Source of the DNA: Streptomyces lacrimifluminis
GTDB taxonomy: Bacteria; Actinomycetota; Actinomycetes; Streptomycetales; Streptomycetaceae
Direction of reading: 5' to 3'
NCBI RefSeq assembly: GCF_014646095.1
Contig: NZ_BMMU01000002.1
Coordinates: 310,001-374,000, forward strand
Length of the DNA: 64,000 nucleotides
The position numbers and the translations under genes were made by a program. Shown here piece after piece: positions 15,945 through 25,022 of this stretch. Below the pieces are notes generated by a model, which made no database searches, was not told the origin of the DNA, and worked only from the letters and a program-made list of their open reading frames with translations. Position 1 is the first letter of the stretch; each line of letters begins with the position of its first letter.

Positions 15945-18900
15945 ATGCAACTCGCGAGATCACGCGGCCGCAGCAGACCCTGGTCACAACGGCTCGCCGG
16001 ACTGACCGCCGCATCGCTTCTCCTCGGCCTCGCCGGGCCGTTGGCCATATCGGCTCCCGCGCAGGCCGCCGCGTCCGATCTCACCGACGGTCTGGCCCTC
16101 TGGTACAAGCTCGACGCGGCCTCGGGCACGACCGTCGCCGACGCCTCGGGCAACGGCCGTACGGGCACGGTGAACGGGACCGCCGGCTGGTCCAACTCCG
16201 GTGAGGGCCTTGCCTTCAACGGGTCCGACACCTACGTCAAGGTGCCGGACAACATCATGAGCGGCATGAACTCGATCACCGTCTCGATGGACGTGAAGGT
16301 CGACTCCGCCCAGTCCAACCCGTACTTCATCTACGGCTTCGGCAACACCAGCGGCACGGCCGGCAACGGCTACCTGTTCACCACGGGCAACTCGTACCGG
16401 ACCTCGATCGCCAGCGGCAACTGGTCGACGGAACAGACGACGCGGAGCGCGGGCACGAACCTGCAGCGCGCGGTCTGGAAGCAGATCACCTACACCCAGA
16501 CCGGCAACACGGGCGTGCTCTACGAGGACGGCGTGGAGGTGGGCCGCAACACGGCGATCACCCTCACCCCCGGCTCCATCGGCTCCGGCACGACCACCGC
16601 CAACTACCTAGGCAAGTCGGTCTACCCCGGCGACAACCTGTTCAAGGGCAACATCCGCGACTTCCGGGTCTACAACCGGGCGCTGGCCGGCTCGGAGGTC
16701 GAGGAACTCTCCCTCCCCGTCGCCGCGCAGGGCGTCGCCGCCGACAGGTCGGCCCTGACACTGGGCGACACGAGCGCGGTGGTCGCCGACCTGACCCTGC
16801 CGAGCGCGGGCCCCGCGGGTGGCTCCGCCATCACCTGGGCGACCGACAACGCCTCCGTGGTCTCGTCCTCCGGCGCCGTCACCCGCCCCGCCGCCGGCCA
16901 GCCGGACGGCCACGCCACGCTCACGGCGACCCTGAAGAAGGGCCCGGTGAGCGACACCAAGACCTTCGGCGTCACCGTCCCGGCCCTCTTCGACGACGCC
17001 ACGGCCACCGAGCGGGCCGCCGAGGCGCTGACCGTCCCGAACATCGACGACGTACGCGGCAACATCACGCTGCCCTCAACGGGCGTCTACGGCACGGCGG
17101 TTGCCTGGTCCTCGGCGAACCCGGACGTCATCGCGACCGACGGTGTGGTCCACCGCCCCGCGCACGGCGCCGGCGGCACGACGGTCGACCTGACCGCGAC
17201 GATCACCAAGGGCACGGCCACCGCGACCCGCACCCTGACGGCCAAGGTCCCCGAACTCCCCGCGAAGGAAGCCCTCAAGGGCTACATGTTCAGCTACTTC
17301 ACCGGCGAGGGCACCTCGGACGGCGAACAGCTCTACGCGGCCCTCAGCAAGGGCAACGACCCGCTGAAGTGGCGGGAGTTGAACGACGGCAAGCCCGTCC
17401 TGACGTCGACGCTCGGCGAGAAGGGCCTGCGCGACCCGTTCATCATCCGCTCCCCCGAGGGCGACAAGTTCTACCAGATCGCCACCGACCTGCGGATCTA
17501 CGGCAACGGTGACTGGGACGCCTCCCAGCGCACCGGCAGCAAGTCCATCATGGTGTGGGAGTCCACGGACCTGGTCCACTGGACCGACCAGCGGCTGGTG
17601 AAGGTCTCCCCCGACTCGGCGGGCAACACCTGGGCGCCGGAGGCCTTCTACGACGCCGAACTCGGCTCGTACGTCGTCTTCTGGGCCTCGAAGCTGTACG
17701 ACAACGCCGACCACTCCGGCGACACGTACAACCGCATGATGTACGCGACGACCCGTGACTTCCGCACCTTCAGCGAGCCCAAGGTGTGGATCGACCGCGG
17801 CTACTCGGTCATCGACTCCACGATGATCAAGGACAAGGACACCTACTACCGCCTCTCCAAGGACGAACGGAACAACAGCTCCTCGACGCCGAACAGCAAG
17901 TTCATCTTCGAGGAGAAGAGCGACTCGATCCTCAACCCGTCCTACACCGCCGTCGCCGAGGGCATCGGCAAGGGTGCGATGAGCGCGGCCGAGGGTCCCC
18001 TGGTGTTCAAGTCGAACACCGAGGAGAAGTGGTACGCGTTCCTCGACGAGTTCGGCGGTCGCGGCTACATCCCCTTCGAGACGACGGACCTCGCCTCCGG
18101 CGTCTGGACCCCGTCCACCAACTACGACCTGCCGTCAAAGCCCCGGCACGGCACCGTGCTCCCGGTCACCCAGGCCGAGTACGACCGGCTCCTGAAGACC
18201 TACCAGCCGGACCAGATCATCACGGACGCCGAGGACGTCAAGGTCCAGACGCGTATCGGTGACGCCCCGGTCCTGCCCGCCACCGTCATCGCCGAGTCCG
18301 CGGACGGTGTGAAGCGACCCGTCGCCGTCACCTGGGAGGCCGTGGCCGAGTCGCAGTACGCGCAGGCCGGCACCTTCACGGTGAAGGGCGACCTGGCGGG
18401 CGACTCCGCGATCGAGGTCAACGCCGAGGTCACTGTCTCCGCCGAGGGCCCGGACGTCCCTGCCGACCTGCTCCTGCGCTACGACTTCGACGAGACCGGC
18501 GGCAGCATCGCCCGCGACTCCAGCGGCCACGGCTACCACGGCACCTATGTCCGTACGCCCGACTTCGGGACCGGCGTCGACGGCGGCTCGTTCAAGATGG
18601 CCGGCGGCAACAGCGGCTCCAGCTCGCCGTACGTGAAGATCCCGGGCGGGGTCCTGAAGGACGCGAACAGCGTCACCGTCTCCACCTACGTCAAGTGGAA
18701 GGGCGGCGACAACTTCCAGTGGCTGTTCGGGCTCGGCCCCGACAGCAACAAGTATCTGTTCGCCACGCCCTCCAACGGCGCCGGCAAGCTGTTCTCCGCG
18801 ATCACCAAGGCCACCTGGTCCGGTGAGAAGCAGATGATCGGCGGCTCCCAGCTCACCCAGGGCCAGTGGAAGCACCTCACCGTCACCCTGGACGGCGCGA

Positions 18901-21161
18901 CCGAGACGGCGGTCCTCTACGTCGACGGTGCCGAGGCGGCCCGCGTGAACGGTGTCACCATCAAGCCCTCCGAGCTGTACGACCCGGCGAAGGACTACTC
19001 CGGCTACATCGGCAAGTCCATGTACTCCCCGGACCCGTACTTCGGTGGCGAGGTCGACGACTTCCGGATCTACAACCGGGCCCTGACGCCCGCCGAGGTC
19101 CTGGAACTGAGCGGCAACACCACCGGGATCGCCGCGGCGACCCACCCGGCGCTCAAGGTCGACGCGATCATCAACGACAAGGACGGCAAGGTCGTCCTGC
19201 CGCTCACCCCGGGCAGCAATGTCAAGGCCCTGGCACCGGAGTTCACCCTGGCCCACGGCGCGACCATCAGCCCCGCCTCCGGCACCCTGCGCGACTTCAC
19301 CAAGCCGGTCACGTACGAGGTCACCGGCTCCGACGGCAAGAAGCGCACCTGGACGGTGTCGGCCGTGGAGATGAAGAGCCCGGTGCTGCCGGGTCTGAAC
19401 GCGGACCCGAACATCGTGCGCTTCGGCGACACCTTCTACATCTACCCGACCACCGACGGCTTCGAGGGCTGGAGCGGCACGCAGTTCAAGGCGTACTCCT
19501 CCACCGACCTTGTCCACTGGAAGGACCACGGCGTCATCCTGGACCTCGGTCCCGACGTCAGCTGGGCCGACAGCCGCGCCTGGGCACCGGCCATGGAGGA
19601 GAGGAACGGCAAGTACTACTTCTACTTCTGCGCCGACGCGAACATCGGCGTGGCGGTGTCGGACTCCCCGACGGGCCCGTTCAAGGACGCCCTGGGCAAG
19701 CCGCTGCTGAAGGCGGGTGACTACCCGGGCCAGATGATCGACCCGGCGGTCTTCACCGACGACGACGGCACGTCGTACCTCTACTGGGGCAACGGCCGCG
19801 CCTACGTCGTCCCCCTGGGCGACGACATGGTCTCCTTCGACGCGTCGAAGGTCGTCGACATGACGCCGAGCAACTACAACGAGGGCACGTTCGTCATCAA
19901 GCGGAACGGCACCTACTACTTCACGTGGTCGGAGAACGACACCCGCGACGAGAACTACCAGGTGGCCTACGCGACCGGTCCCTCGCCCACGGGCCCCTGG
20001 ACCAAGCGCGGTCTGATCCTGCAGAAGGACCTCTCCCTGGGCATCAAGGGCCCCGGCCACCACTCGATCGTCCAGGTACCGAACACCGACGACTGGTACA
20101 TCGCCTACCACCGCTTCGCGATCCCCGGCGGCGACGGCATGCACCGCGAGACGACCATCGACAAGCTGGAGTTCGACGCCGACGGTCTGATCAAGAAGGT
20201 GATCCCGACCCTGTCGAGCATCGACCCGGTGACCATCGTCCACGCGGGCGCGGACGCCAAGGGCCAGGAAGGCAGCACGATCCCGCTCACGGGCACCATC
20301 TCCGGTGCGGGCAAGCCGAGTTGGAGCGTGAGCCCGACAACCCCCTGCACGCTCTCCAGCACGACCACGATCCCGACGTCCCTCACCTGCCGGGACAACG
20401 GCACGTACGAGGTCACGCTGACGGGTGGCCGCAGCAAGGACACCCTGAAGGTGACGGTCACGAACGCGCCGCCATCGATCACCTCGGTCCAGGGCCCGAG
20501 GACCCCGGTCCCGGCGGGCAAGAACACCCCGGCGCGCATCTCGGCGAAGTTCACCGACCCGGGCCGCGCCGACACCCACACCTGCAAGATCGACTGGAAG
20601 GACGGCACCACCCCGACGTCGGGCAAGGTAACGAACGGCATCTGTGAGGCGAGCCACGCCTACCTGAAGGCGGGCATCATGCGCCCGACGGTCACGGTGA
20701 CGGACGACGACAAGGCAGCGGCCACCGTTCAGCTCCCCGAGCTGATCGTGTTCGACCCCAAGGCCGGCGTGGCGGGCACCGGCGTGATCGCTTCCCGGCC
20801 GGGCGCCTACCCGGCCGACCCGAAGCTGACCGGCAAGGCGGCCTTCTCCTTCGGCGCCCTCTACCGGAAGGGCGCCACGGTCCCGACGGCCACGGCCTCC
20901 TTCGACCTCGCGGCGCCCGGCAAGTCGAAGGCGAAGGTGCGGTTCCGCTCCACGTCCTCGGACTGGCTGGTGGTCACCGGCTCCACGGCGGTGTACCAGG
21001 GCTCCGGCACGGTCAACGGCAAGGACGGTTACGCCTTCCGTATCACGGCGACGGACAAGCCGGACACGTTCCGTATCCGGATCTGGAAGAAGTCCACGGG
21101 CGACGTCGTGTACGACAACCGCACGGGGACCGCGACCAAGGGCATCGTCTTCCGCCGATAG
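15945..21161 (+). CDS. Giant secreted LamG-GH43-LamG-GH43 glycosidase with Ig/PKD-like tail
   Basis: A 1738-residue secreted enzyme with two tandem carbohydrase units. Signal peptide to about residue 42 (APAQAAAS). LamG 1 spans about 47-245 and is followed by two Ig-like repeats (about 250-435). GH43 domain 1 spans about 440-770, with base Asp in GLRDPFII near 497 and acid Glu in AAEGPLVFKS. A linker leads to LamG 2 (about 842-1056). GH43 domain 2 spans about 1145-1430, with GLNADPNIV near 1151, MIDPAVFTDDDG and acid Glu in YNEGTFVI. Residues about 1440-1738 hold PKD-like and beta-sandwich modules. Both catalytic sets look intact, so it could cleave two linkages of one polymer, probably arabinan or arabinoxylan. 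No sortase signal is seen. A terminator follows 35 nt after the stop. Confidence 0.9.
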   Translation: MQLARSRGRSRPWSQRLAGLTAASLLLGLAGPLAISAPAQAAASDLTDGLALWYKLDAASGTTVADASGNGRTGTVNGTAGWSNSGEGLAFNGSDTYVKVPDNIMSGMNSITVSMDVKVDSAQSNPYFIYGFGNTSGTAGNGYLFTTGNSYRTSIASGNWSTEQTTRSAGTNLQRAVWKQITYTQTGNTGVLYEDGVEVGRNTAITLTPGSIGSGTTTANYLGKSVYPGDNLFKGNIRDFRVYNRALAGSEVEELSLPVAAQGVAADRSALTLGDTSAVVADLTLPSAGPAGGSAITWATDNASVVSSSGAVTRPAAGQPDGHATLTATLKKGPVSDTKTFGVTVPALFDDATATERAAEALTVPNIDDVRGNITLPSTGVYGTAVAWSSANPDVIATDGVVHRPAHGAGGTTVDLTATITKGTATATRTLTAKVPELPAKEALKGYMFSYFTGEGTSDGEQLYAALSKGNDPLKWRELNDGKPVLTSTLGEKGLRDPFIIRSPEGDKFYQIATDLRIYGNGDWDASQRTGSKSIMVWESTDLVHWTDQRLVKVSPDSAGNTWAPEAFYDAELGSYVVFWASKLYDNADHSGDTYNRMMYATTRDFRTFSEPKVWIDRGYSVIDSTMIKDKDTYYRLSKDERNNSSSTPNSKFIFEEKSDSILNPSYTAVAEGIGKGAMSAAEGPLVFKSNTEEKWYAFLDEFGGRGYIPFETTDLASGVWTPSTNYDLPSKPRHGTVLPVTQAEYDRLLKTYQPDQIITDAEDVKVQTRIGDAPVLPATVIAESADGVKRPVAVTWEAVAESQYAQAGTFTVKGDLAGDSAIEVNAEVTVSAEGPDVPADLLLRYDFDETGGSIARDSSGHGYHGTYVRTPDFGTGVDGGSFKMAGGNSGSSSPYVKIPGGVLKDANSVTVSTYVKWKGGDNFQWLFGLGPDSNKYLFATPSNGAGKLFSAITKATWSGEKQMIGGSQLTQGQWKHLTVTLDGATETAVLYVDGAEAARVNGVTIKPSELYDPAKDYSGYIGKSMYSPDPYFGGEVDDFRIYNRALTPAEVLELSGNTTGIAAATHPALKVDAIINDKDGKVVLPLTPGSNVKALAPEFTLAHGATISPASGTLRDFTKPVTYEVTGSDGKKRTWTVSAVEMKSPVLPGLNADPNIVRFGDTFYIYPTTDGFEGWSGTQFKAYSSTDLVHWKDHGVILDLGPDVSWADSRAWAPAMEERNGKYYFYFCADANIGVAVSDSPTGPFKDALGKPLLKAGDYPGQMIDPAVFTDDDGTSYLYWGNGRAYVVPLGDDMVSFDASKVVDMTPSNYNEGTFVIKRNGTYYFTWSENDTRDENYQVAYATGPSPTGPWTKRGLILQKDLSLGIKGPGHHSIVQVPNTDDWYIAYHRFAIPGGDGMHRETTIDKLEFDADGLIKKVIPTLSSIDPVTIVHAGADAKGQEGSTIPLTGTISGAGKPSWSVSPTTPCTLSSTTTIPTSLTCRDNGTYEVTLTGGRSKDTLKVTVTNAPPSITSVQGPRTPVPAGKNTPARISAKFTDPGRADTHTCKIDWKDGTTPTSGKVTNGICEASHAYLKAGIMRPTVTVTDDDKAAATVQLPELIVFDPKAGVAGTGVIASRPGAYPADPKLTGKAAFSFGALYRKGATVPTATASFDLAAPGKSKAKVRFRSTSSDWLVVTGSTAVYQGSGTVNGKDGYAFRITATDKPDTFRIRIWKKSTGDVVYDNRTGTATKGIVFRR

Positions 21162-21196
21162 GCGGGAGGTACAGGTCGCGCCGGACAGCTGGACCT

Positions 21197-21249
21197 GAGG
21201 GCGCGCACACCGAGTTGGGCCTCACCGCCCGCTCGGTGTGCGCGCCCTC
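21197..21249 (+). terminator. Terminator after the LamG-GH43 gene
   Basis: Perfect 18-bp stem (GAGGGCGCGCACACCGAG and its complement) with a 17-nt loop, 35 nt after the TAG. Confidence 0.8.
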
Positions 21250-21634
21250 GGCGTTCCGCCGCCCGGCTCCGGCGCACCCCTGTCACAAGGAGAGCCGCTG
21301 TCAGGTCTCGCCCGGCACAAGGACCGCATGCGGAAGGCATGGGCCATGTGAAGTCGTAGTGATCGGTGGCACCGGACTCATGGGCTCGAAGCCGGGCGTC
21401 AGGCTACAAACTGCTTCCTCCCCAAAAGGGTCCAGGAGGAGCCGATCAGGGTCGAACCGCTCGACGACATCTGGATACCGATGCTCGGCATGATCACCAC
21501 CATCCGTGAGGGCGTGCGCAGGTGGGGAGGGCTTGACCGCAGCGCCCGGTCCGTGTGGCCCACCGGATCACGGGTACTCGTGGCGGTGACATGACCCCTT
21601 GAGGTCTCTCAGGCTCCCTGAGGAGATGACTCGG
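21250..21634. other. Intergenic stretch with a possible oxidoreductase relic
   Basis: No intact gene. On the plus strand 21349-21399 reads EVVVIGGTGLMGSK, an NAD(P)-binding Rossmann N-terminus of the atypical SDR type, then loses sense and stops near 21493. Another short frame (EPLDDIWIPMLGMITTIREG, around 21436-21510) looks coding-like but is not recognised. Read as gene remnants. Confidence 0.4.
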
Positions 21635-21928
21635 ATGCGGTTCATCGGACTGCTCCTCCTCGCGGCCACCGGTGCGTTCACGGGTCTGGTAATCGCCGAC
21701 AATTTGTCCGGCGGGCCCGATTACACCGTGTCGCTGCTCGATCGCGATATCGCCACCCTGAACACCCTGGCCATCTTCTGCTCCGGCCTCGCTCTGGCAC
21801 TGATCTTCTGCCTGGGTCTGGCCATGGCGATGCGCGGGGCGGCACACCGGCGCCGGCGCGACCCGCGCACCCGCCGGACCCGGGTGTCCGGGCCGGACAC
21901 GATGGCCGGACCGAACCTCCAGCACTGA
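21635..21928 (+). CDS. Small two-helix membrane protein of unknown function
   Basis: 97 residues: hydrophobic segment FIGLLLLAATGAFTGLVIA at the N-terminus, a short extracellular loop, a second segment LAIFCSGLALALIFCLGLAM, then an Arg-rich cytoplasmic tail. ATG 21635 is chosen because AGGAG ends 9 nt before it, whereas the in-frame ATG at 21626 abuts that same site. Similar small membrane proteins are common in Streptomyces; I cannot assign a role. It stands alone just left of the tRNA-associated element. Confidence 0.65.
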   Translation: MRFIGLLLLAATGAFTGLVIADNLSGGPDYTVSLLDRDIATLNTLAIFCSGLALALIFCLGLAMAMRGAAHRRRRDPRTRRTRVSGPDTMAGPNLQH

Positions 21929-22119
21929 CGAGGCCCGCCATCAGGATCGGCGCCCCGTCCTCCGACCACGACGACACATTTGCCGACCGTGACTGACACC
22001 GACCCGATGCCGTTCCGCCGCTGGTCCGCGACGGCTCCACACATTCGACGGCGGCTGACGGTCACTGTCACCCACCACGGATTTGGCATCACGCCGCCAT
22101 CACATGGCACCCGAACGCG
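21929..22119. other. Intergenic stretch, nothing recognised
   Basis: No coding signal, RNA or repeat found before the hairpin at 22120. Confidence 0.5.
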
Positions 22120-22155
22120 ACCAGCGGGCCTGCCGTTTCTCGCAGACCCGCTGGT
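22120..22155 (-). terminator. Hairpin downstream of the partial tRNA-Pro copy (probable original tRNA terminator)
   Basis: ACCAGCGGG pairs with CCCGCTGGT (9 bp), extended after one mismatch by CTGC/GCAG. On the minus strand it starts 8-9 nt after the 3' end of the tRNA fragment at 22163-22205, where a tRNA terminator belongs. Confidence 0.65.
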
Positions 22156-22162
22156 GAACACC

Positions 22163-22205
22163 GTCGGGACGACAGGATTTGAACCTGCGACCCCTTGACC
22201 CCCAG
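22163..22205 (-). repeat. Attachment-site copy: 43 bp of tRNA-Pro(GGG) 3' half
   Basis: Identical to 26060-26102, that is, from the anticodon loop to one base past the discriminator of the intact tRNA-Pro. On the other side the sequence diverges at once. This is the att duplication left by integrases that recombine in the anticodon loop. Confidence 0.85.
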
Positions 22206-22503
22206 GAGTGAGGGTCGGGGGTATTTTCTGGATGTAACAGTCTTAATCTGGATGCGATTTGTGTGTCCAAGGCTCTGCCGTGCGCCATCGCGCACACCGT
22301 GTGGTCCCCAACTGGTCCCCACCCGCATGTCATAGCTCTGCCGCCAGGCCACTCCGTGAAGCGTCCTCGCGACAACCAAGCTGCGAACTGCCCCGCTCAT
22401 TGCGGCAGTCTGCCGATACGATCCCGTTCCCAGGGCTGGGGGCTCCGTTCACAGGTGTGCGTCCAGTCTCATGACGCTCTACCGCAGAAGAGGAACGAAC
22501 CCT

Positions 22504-22635
22504 GTGAGCATCGCTCGCGCAGAGGCGCGGGTACAGCCTGCCCGCTCTGGTGACCCGAAGCAGGTCAGCCCCTACCGGATCACCGGCCGTCTCGGCGCGG
22601 GCGGCATGGGTACCGTTCACGCCGGTCTCGACTGG
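22504..22635 (+). pseudogene. Ser/Thr protein kinase N-terminal fragment
   Basis: From GTG 22504 (AAGAGGAACGAACC upstream) the frame encodes DPKQVSPYRITGRLGAGGMG followed by TVHAGLD. This is the start of a Pkn-type kinase domain with its glycine-rich loop. Kinase similarity ends there; the VAIK lysine, HRD and DFG motifs are absent, and the frame continues into low-sense sequence. A truncated relic. Confidence 0.75.
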
Positions 22636-22811
22636 ATGAGGCCAGTGCCACGTGGACGACGGCTCATGTGCCACGTGCAGTGCCCGAGTGGGGGCGGCCT
22701 GCTTGACGAGGCGCCATGGAGATCGGCCCGCTCCGGACCGCCCGCTCAACGGTACCGATCGAGGGCACGCTCGCCACGCAGGCCCGCACGTTGCGAGTTA
22801 CCCACCTCGTG

Positions 22812-22851
22812 GGCCTGTTCAGATACAGATCGGCCTGTTCAGATGCAGATC
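22812..22851. repeat. 20-bp tandem duplication at the oxidoreductase 3' end
   Basis: GGCCTGTTCAGATACAGATC is followed directly by the same unit with one base changed (A to G). The second copy contains the stop codon of the oxidoreductase gene. Confidence 0.8.
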
Positions 22852-23747
22852 ACGATCTTTCCTCGGGTGCGTCCGCGCTCGGCGTGCGTGTGGGCGTCGG
22901 CGATCCGTTCCAGGGGGTAGGTCTGTTCGATACGGGGTGTGTAGCGGCCTTGCCCGCCCAGCTCCGCCGCCGCGGACAGGAGGGCGGAGTCGTTCACCGC
23001 GTTGGCCACATGCGTGCCCAGGCGCTGCCCGCCCGCGTGGTCGGCGACCGTCGCGACGCGCTTCGGGTCGCCCGCGATCGCCACGAGGCCGTCCAGGGAG
23101 CCGGAGGCCGCGGTGTCGAGCACGATGTCGACGCCGTGCGGAGCGAGGGTGGTGAGGCGCTGTGCGAGGCCGGGGCCGTAGGTGGTGGGAACGGCGCCGA
23201 GAGAGGTGAGGAACTCGTGGTTGCGTTCGCTGGCTGTCCCGATCACGGTGGCAGCACCTTGTGCCACGGCGATCTCGACCGCCGCGCTGCCCACGCCTCC
23301 GGCGGCGCCCTCGACGAGGAGGGTGCGCCCCGCGAGGGAGCCGAGCGCGTTCAGTCCACCTATCGCGGTCACGGACGCGAGACCGGCGCCTGCGGCCTGC
23401 TCGTCGTTCCACGTGGCGGGGGTGTGCGCCCAGGCCGAGAGGATGAGCAACTCTGCGGTCGCGCCGGTGACGCCGCCCAGCCCGAAGACCCGGTCGCCGA
23501 TGCTCACCCCCTGCACCCCGACACCGATCTCGTCGACCACACCGGCGCCGTCGCGCCCGGGAATGTCGGGCAGATCCAGGGGGAAGATCTGGTGCAGGGC
23601 GCCGGAGCGCAGCTTCCAGTCGATGGGATTGACGCTGGCCGCCGCGACGCGGACACGAATCTCACCGGGTCCGGGGTGGGGGTCGGGGGCCTGCTCGATC
23701 ACCAGGCTCTCCACTCCGCCGTATTCGTGGAACCGGGCTGCGCGCAT
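22839..23747 (-). CDS. NAD(P)H-dependent quinone oxidoreductase (MDR, zeta-crystallin type)
   Basis: A 302-residue zinc-free medium-chain reductase. The N-terminal catalytic fold has EIRVRVAAASVNPIDWKLRSG and PDIPGRDGAGVV; the Rossmann domain has the NADPH motif EGAAGGVGSAAVEIA (AxxGGVG). No zinc-site cysteines are seen. It probably reduces quinones or enals. ATG 23747 is used: AAGG lies upstream, and the predicted start site near 23795 would leave almost no leader for the in-frame ATG at 23789. A MerR-type promoter with 20-bp spacing precedes it, and the same operator precedes the divergent MerR gene. Intact, unlike its neighbours in the element. Confidence 0.88.
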   Translation of the reverse strand: MRAARFHEYGGVESLVIEQAPDPHPGPGEIRVRVAAASVNPIDWKLRSGALHQIFPLDLPDIPGRDGAGVVDEIGVGVQGVSIGDRVFGLGGVTGATAELLILSAWAHTPATWNDEQAAGAGLASVTAIGGLNALGSLAGRTLLVEGAAGGVGSAAVEIAVAQGAATVIGTASERNHEFLTSLGAVPTTYGPGLAQRLTTLAPHGVDIVLDTAASGSLDGLVAIAGDPKRVATVADHAGGQRLGTHVANAVNDSALLSAAAELGGQGRYTPRIEQTYPLERIADAHTHAERGRTRGKIVICI

Positions 23748-23808
23748 GATGGTCTGCCTTACTTTGACGGGCCGGAATGACGTGTTCATCCGACGCCCGT
23801 CACTCTAG

Positions 23809-23827
23809 AACCTGACGTTGACGTGAG
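23809..23827. promoter_or_regulatory. MerR operator within a long-spacer promoter (oxidoreductase)
   Basis: AACCTGACGTTGACGTGAG fills the 20-bp spacer between TTGCAC (-35, complement of 23828-23833) and TAGAGT (-10, complement of 23802-23807). A 19-20 bp spacer with a central dyad is the classic MerR-activated layout. It matches 24125-24143 at 18 of 19 bases. Confidence 0.78.
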
Positions 23828-24124
23828 GTGCAAGCCGCAACTGCCGCCCGGCCGGAGGAGGACAGGCGCGGATGGGTGAGGTTGCCGAGCGGGCGGGGGT
23901 GAGCGTGAGGGCCTGCGCCAGTACGAGGGATCACGCCGCCCGTCACGGTCGACACCCATGCGCCCTCGGGCGGGCTCGGCGATCCCGGCGCGACGCGAGG
24001 ACTGCCATGCGTACGTGAACCACGTGAACGCCCTCGGGTCCGCCACCGGGTCATGATCGATCCCGGCGCCGGCAAGGGTTCGATCGGCCCCCAGGGCTGC
24101 CCCGGAGCCGGTATTGCTAGCCTG

Positions 24125-24143
24125 AACCTGACGTCGACGTGAG
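24125..24143. promoter_or_regulatory. MerR operator upstream of the merR-type gene (autoregulation)
   Basis: AACCTGACGTCGACGTGAG, 28 bp upstream of the regulator start, one base different from the operator at 23809-23827. Confidence 0.78.
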
Positions 24144-24171
24144 ATACGAGCGGGAAGGGATGACCTGCGTC

Positions 24172-24528
24172 ATGCGCATCGGACAGCTCGCCAGGCGGTC
24201 AGGGGTCAGCGTGCGGGCCCTGCGCTACTACGAGGAACAGCGGCTCCTGGAATCGGCGCGGACGCCCGGAGGTCAGCGTGATTATCCCGACGAAGCCCTG
24301 GAGCGGGTCCAGCTCATCCAGGACCTCTTCGCGGCCGGCCTCTCCAGCCGTACCGTCGTCGAACTCCTGCCGTGCGTGAGCACCGGCGTCGCGACCCCCG
24401 CCATGCTCGACCAGCTCATCATCGAACGCGACCGCATCGCCGCACGCATCCAGGACCTGACCCGGGCCAAGACCAAACTCGGCCGCGTGATCGAGAATGT
24501 GACCGCAGCGAACGTGGCGCAGGACTGA
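24172..24528 (+). CDS. MerR-family transcriptional regulator
   Basis: A 118-residue DNA-binding activator. The N-terminal winged helix reads MRIGQLARRSGVSVRALRYY, followed by EEQRLLESARTPGGQRDYPD. A dimerisation helix covers about residues 75-115. The C-terminal sensor region is short and has no cysteine pair typical of metal or SoxR-type sensors, so the signal is unknown. ATG 24172 is preferred (GGGAAGGGA 12 nt upstream); the in-frame ATG at 24160 abuts that site. With the shared operator it very probably activates the divergent oxidoreductase gene 0.4 kb away. Confidence 0.88.
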   Translation: MRIGQLARRSGVSVRALRYYEEQRLLESARTPGGQRDYPDEALERVQLIQDLFAAGLSSRTVVELLPCVSTGVATPAMLDQLIIERDRIAARIQDLTRAKTKLGRVIENVTAANVAQD

Positions 24529-25022
24529 TCAACCCGTCGCGAGGGGTGGGGGCCCCGACCTGTCCGGATCCGGCATCCACCGGGCACTGGCCGGCCACGG
24601 GAAGCCCCAGGCGTATCCGGAGGCCGTCGAAACAGCGTTCGTCGCGCTCGCTGCCCCCGGACACACGCCGGGCAGCGGTGGGCAGGGCAGGCCGCGGCTG
24701 ACCACGGTACCGGCACACCGCAGGACCGTCAGCCGCAACCTCTCCGACCGGACAACGTCCACGAGCGGACAGCAAGAGTTCGGGCGGCCTGCGGCTGGAT
24801 CGACCACGCCATCGATACCGGAGAGGTGGACAGGTGACTTCCTGTGGCCATCAGCCTGGATTCGCATGGCCGCTCACCCGGACTTCGCCATGGCCACTCT
24901 CAACAGGTGGACGTGGCCTCTTCCTTGTCGCCGCACTGCCAACTGAGTGGGGATCTCATTCCTGCGCAGCAGGGAAGCGAATTACACCCCGGGAAATCAG
25001 CCCAGAACCATCAAGGAGAGCC
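24529..25022. other. Non-coding stretch within the element
   Basis: About 490 bp with no coherent frame, RNA gene or repeat. AAGGAGAGCC at its right end is the ribosome-binding site of the next gene. Confidence 0.5.

Noticed and set aside
18135..20657. An 840-codon minus-strand open frame inside the LamG-GH43 gene
   Set aside because: Arg/Val/Gly-rich sequence antisense to a conserved two-domain enzyme; no motif recognised.
22206..22400. A definite integrase gene beside the left att copy
   Set aside because: Only short GDQ/GT-like codons on the minus strand; no catalytic Arg-His-Arg-Tyr set, so mentioned only as a weak trace.
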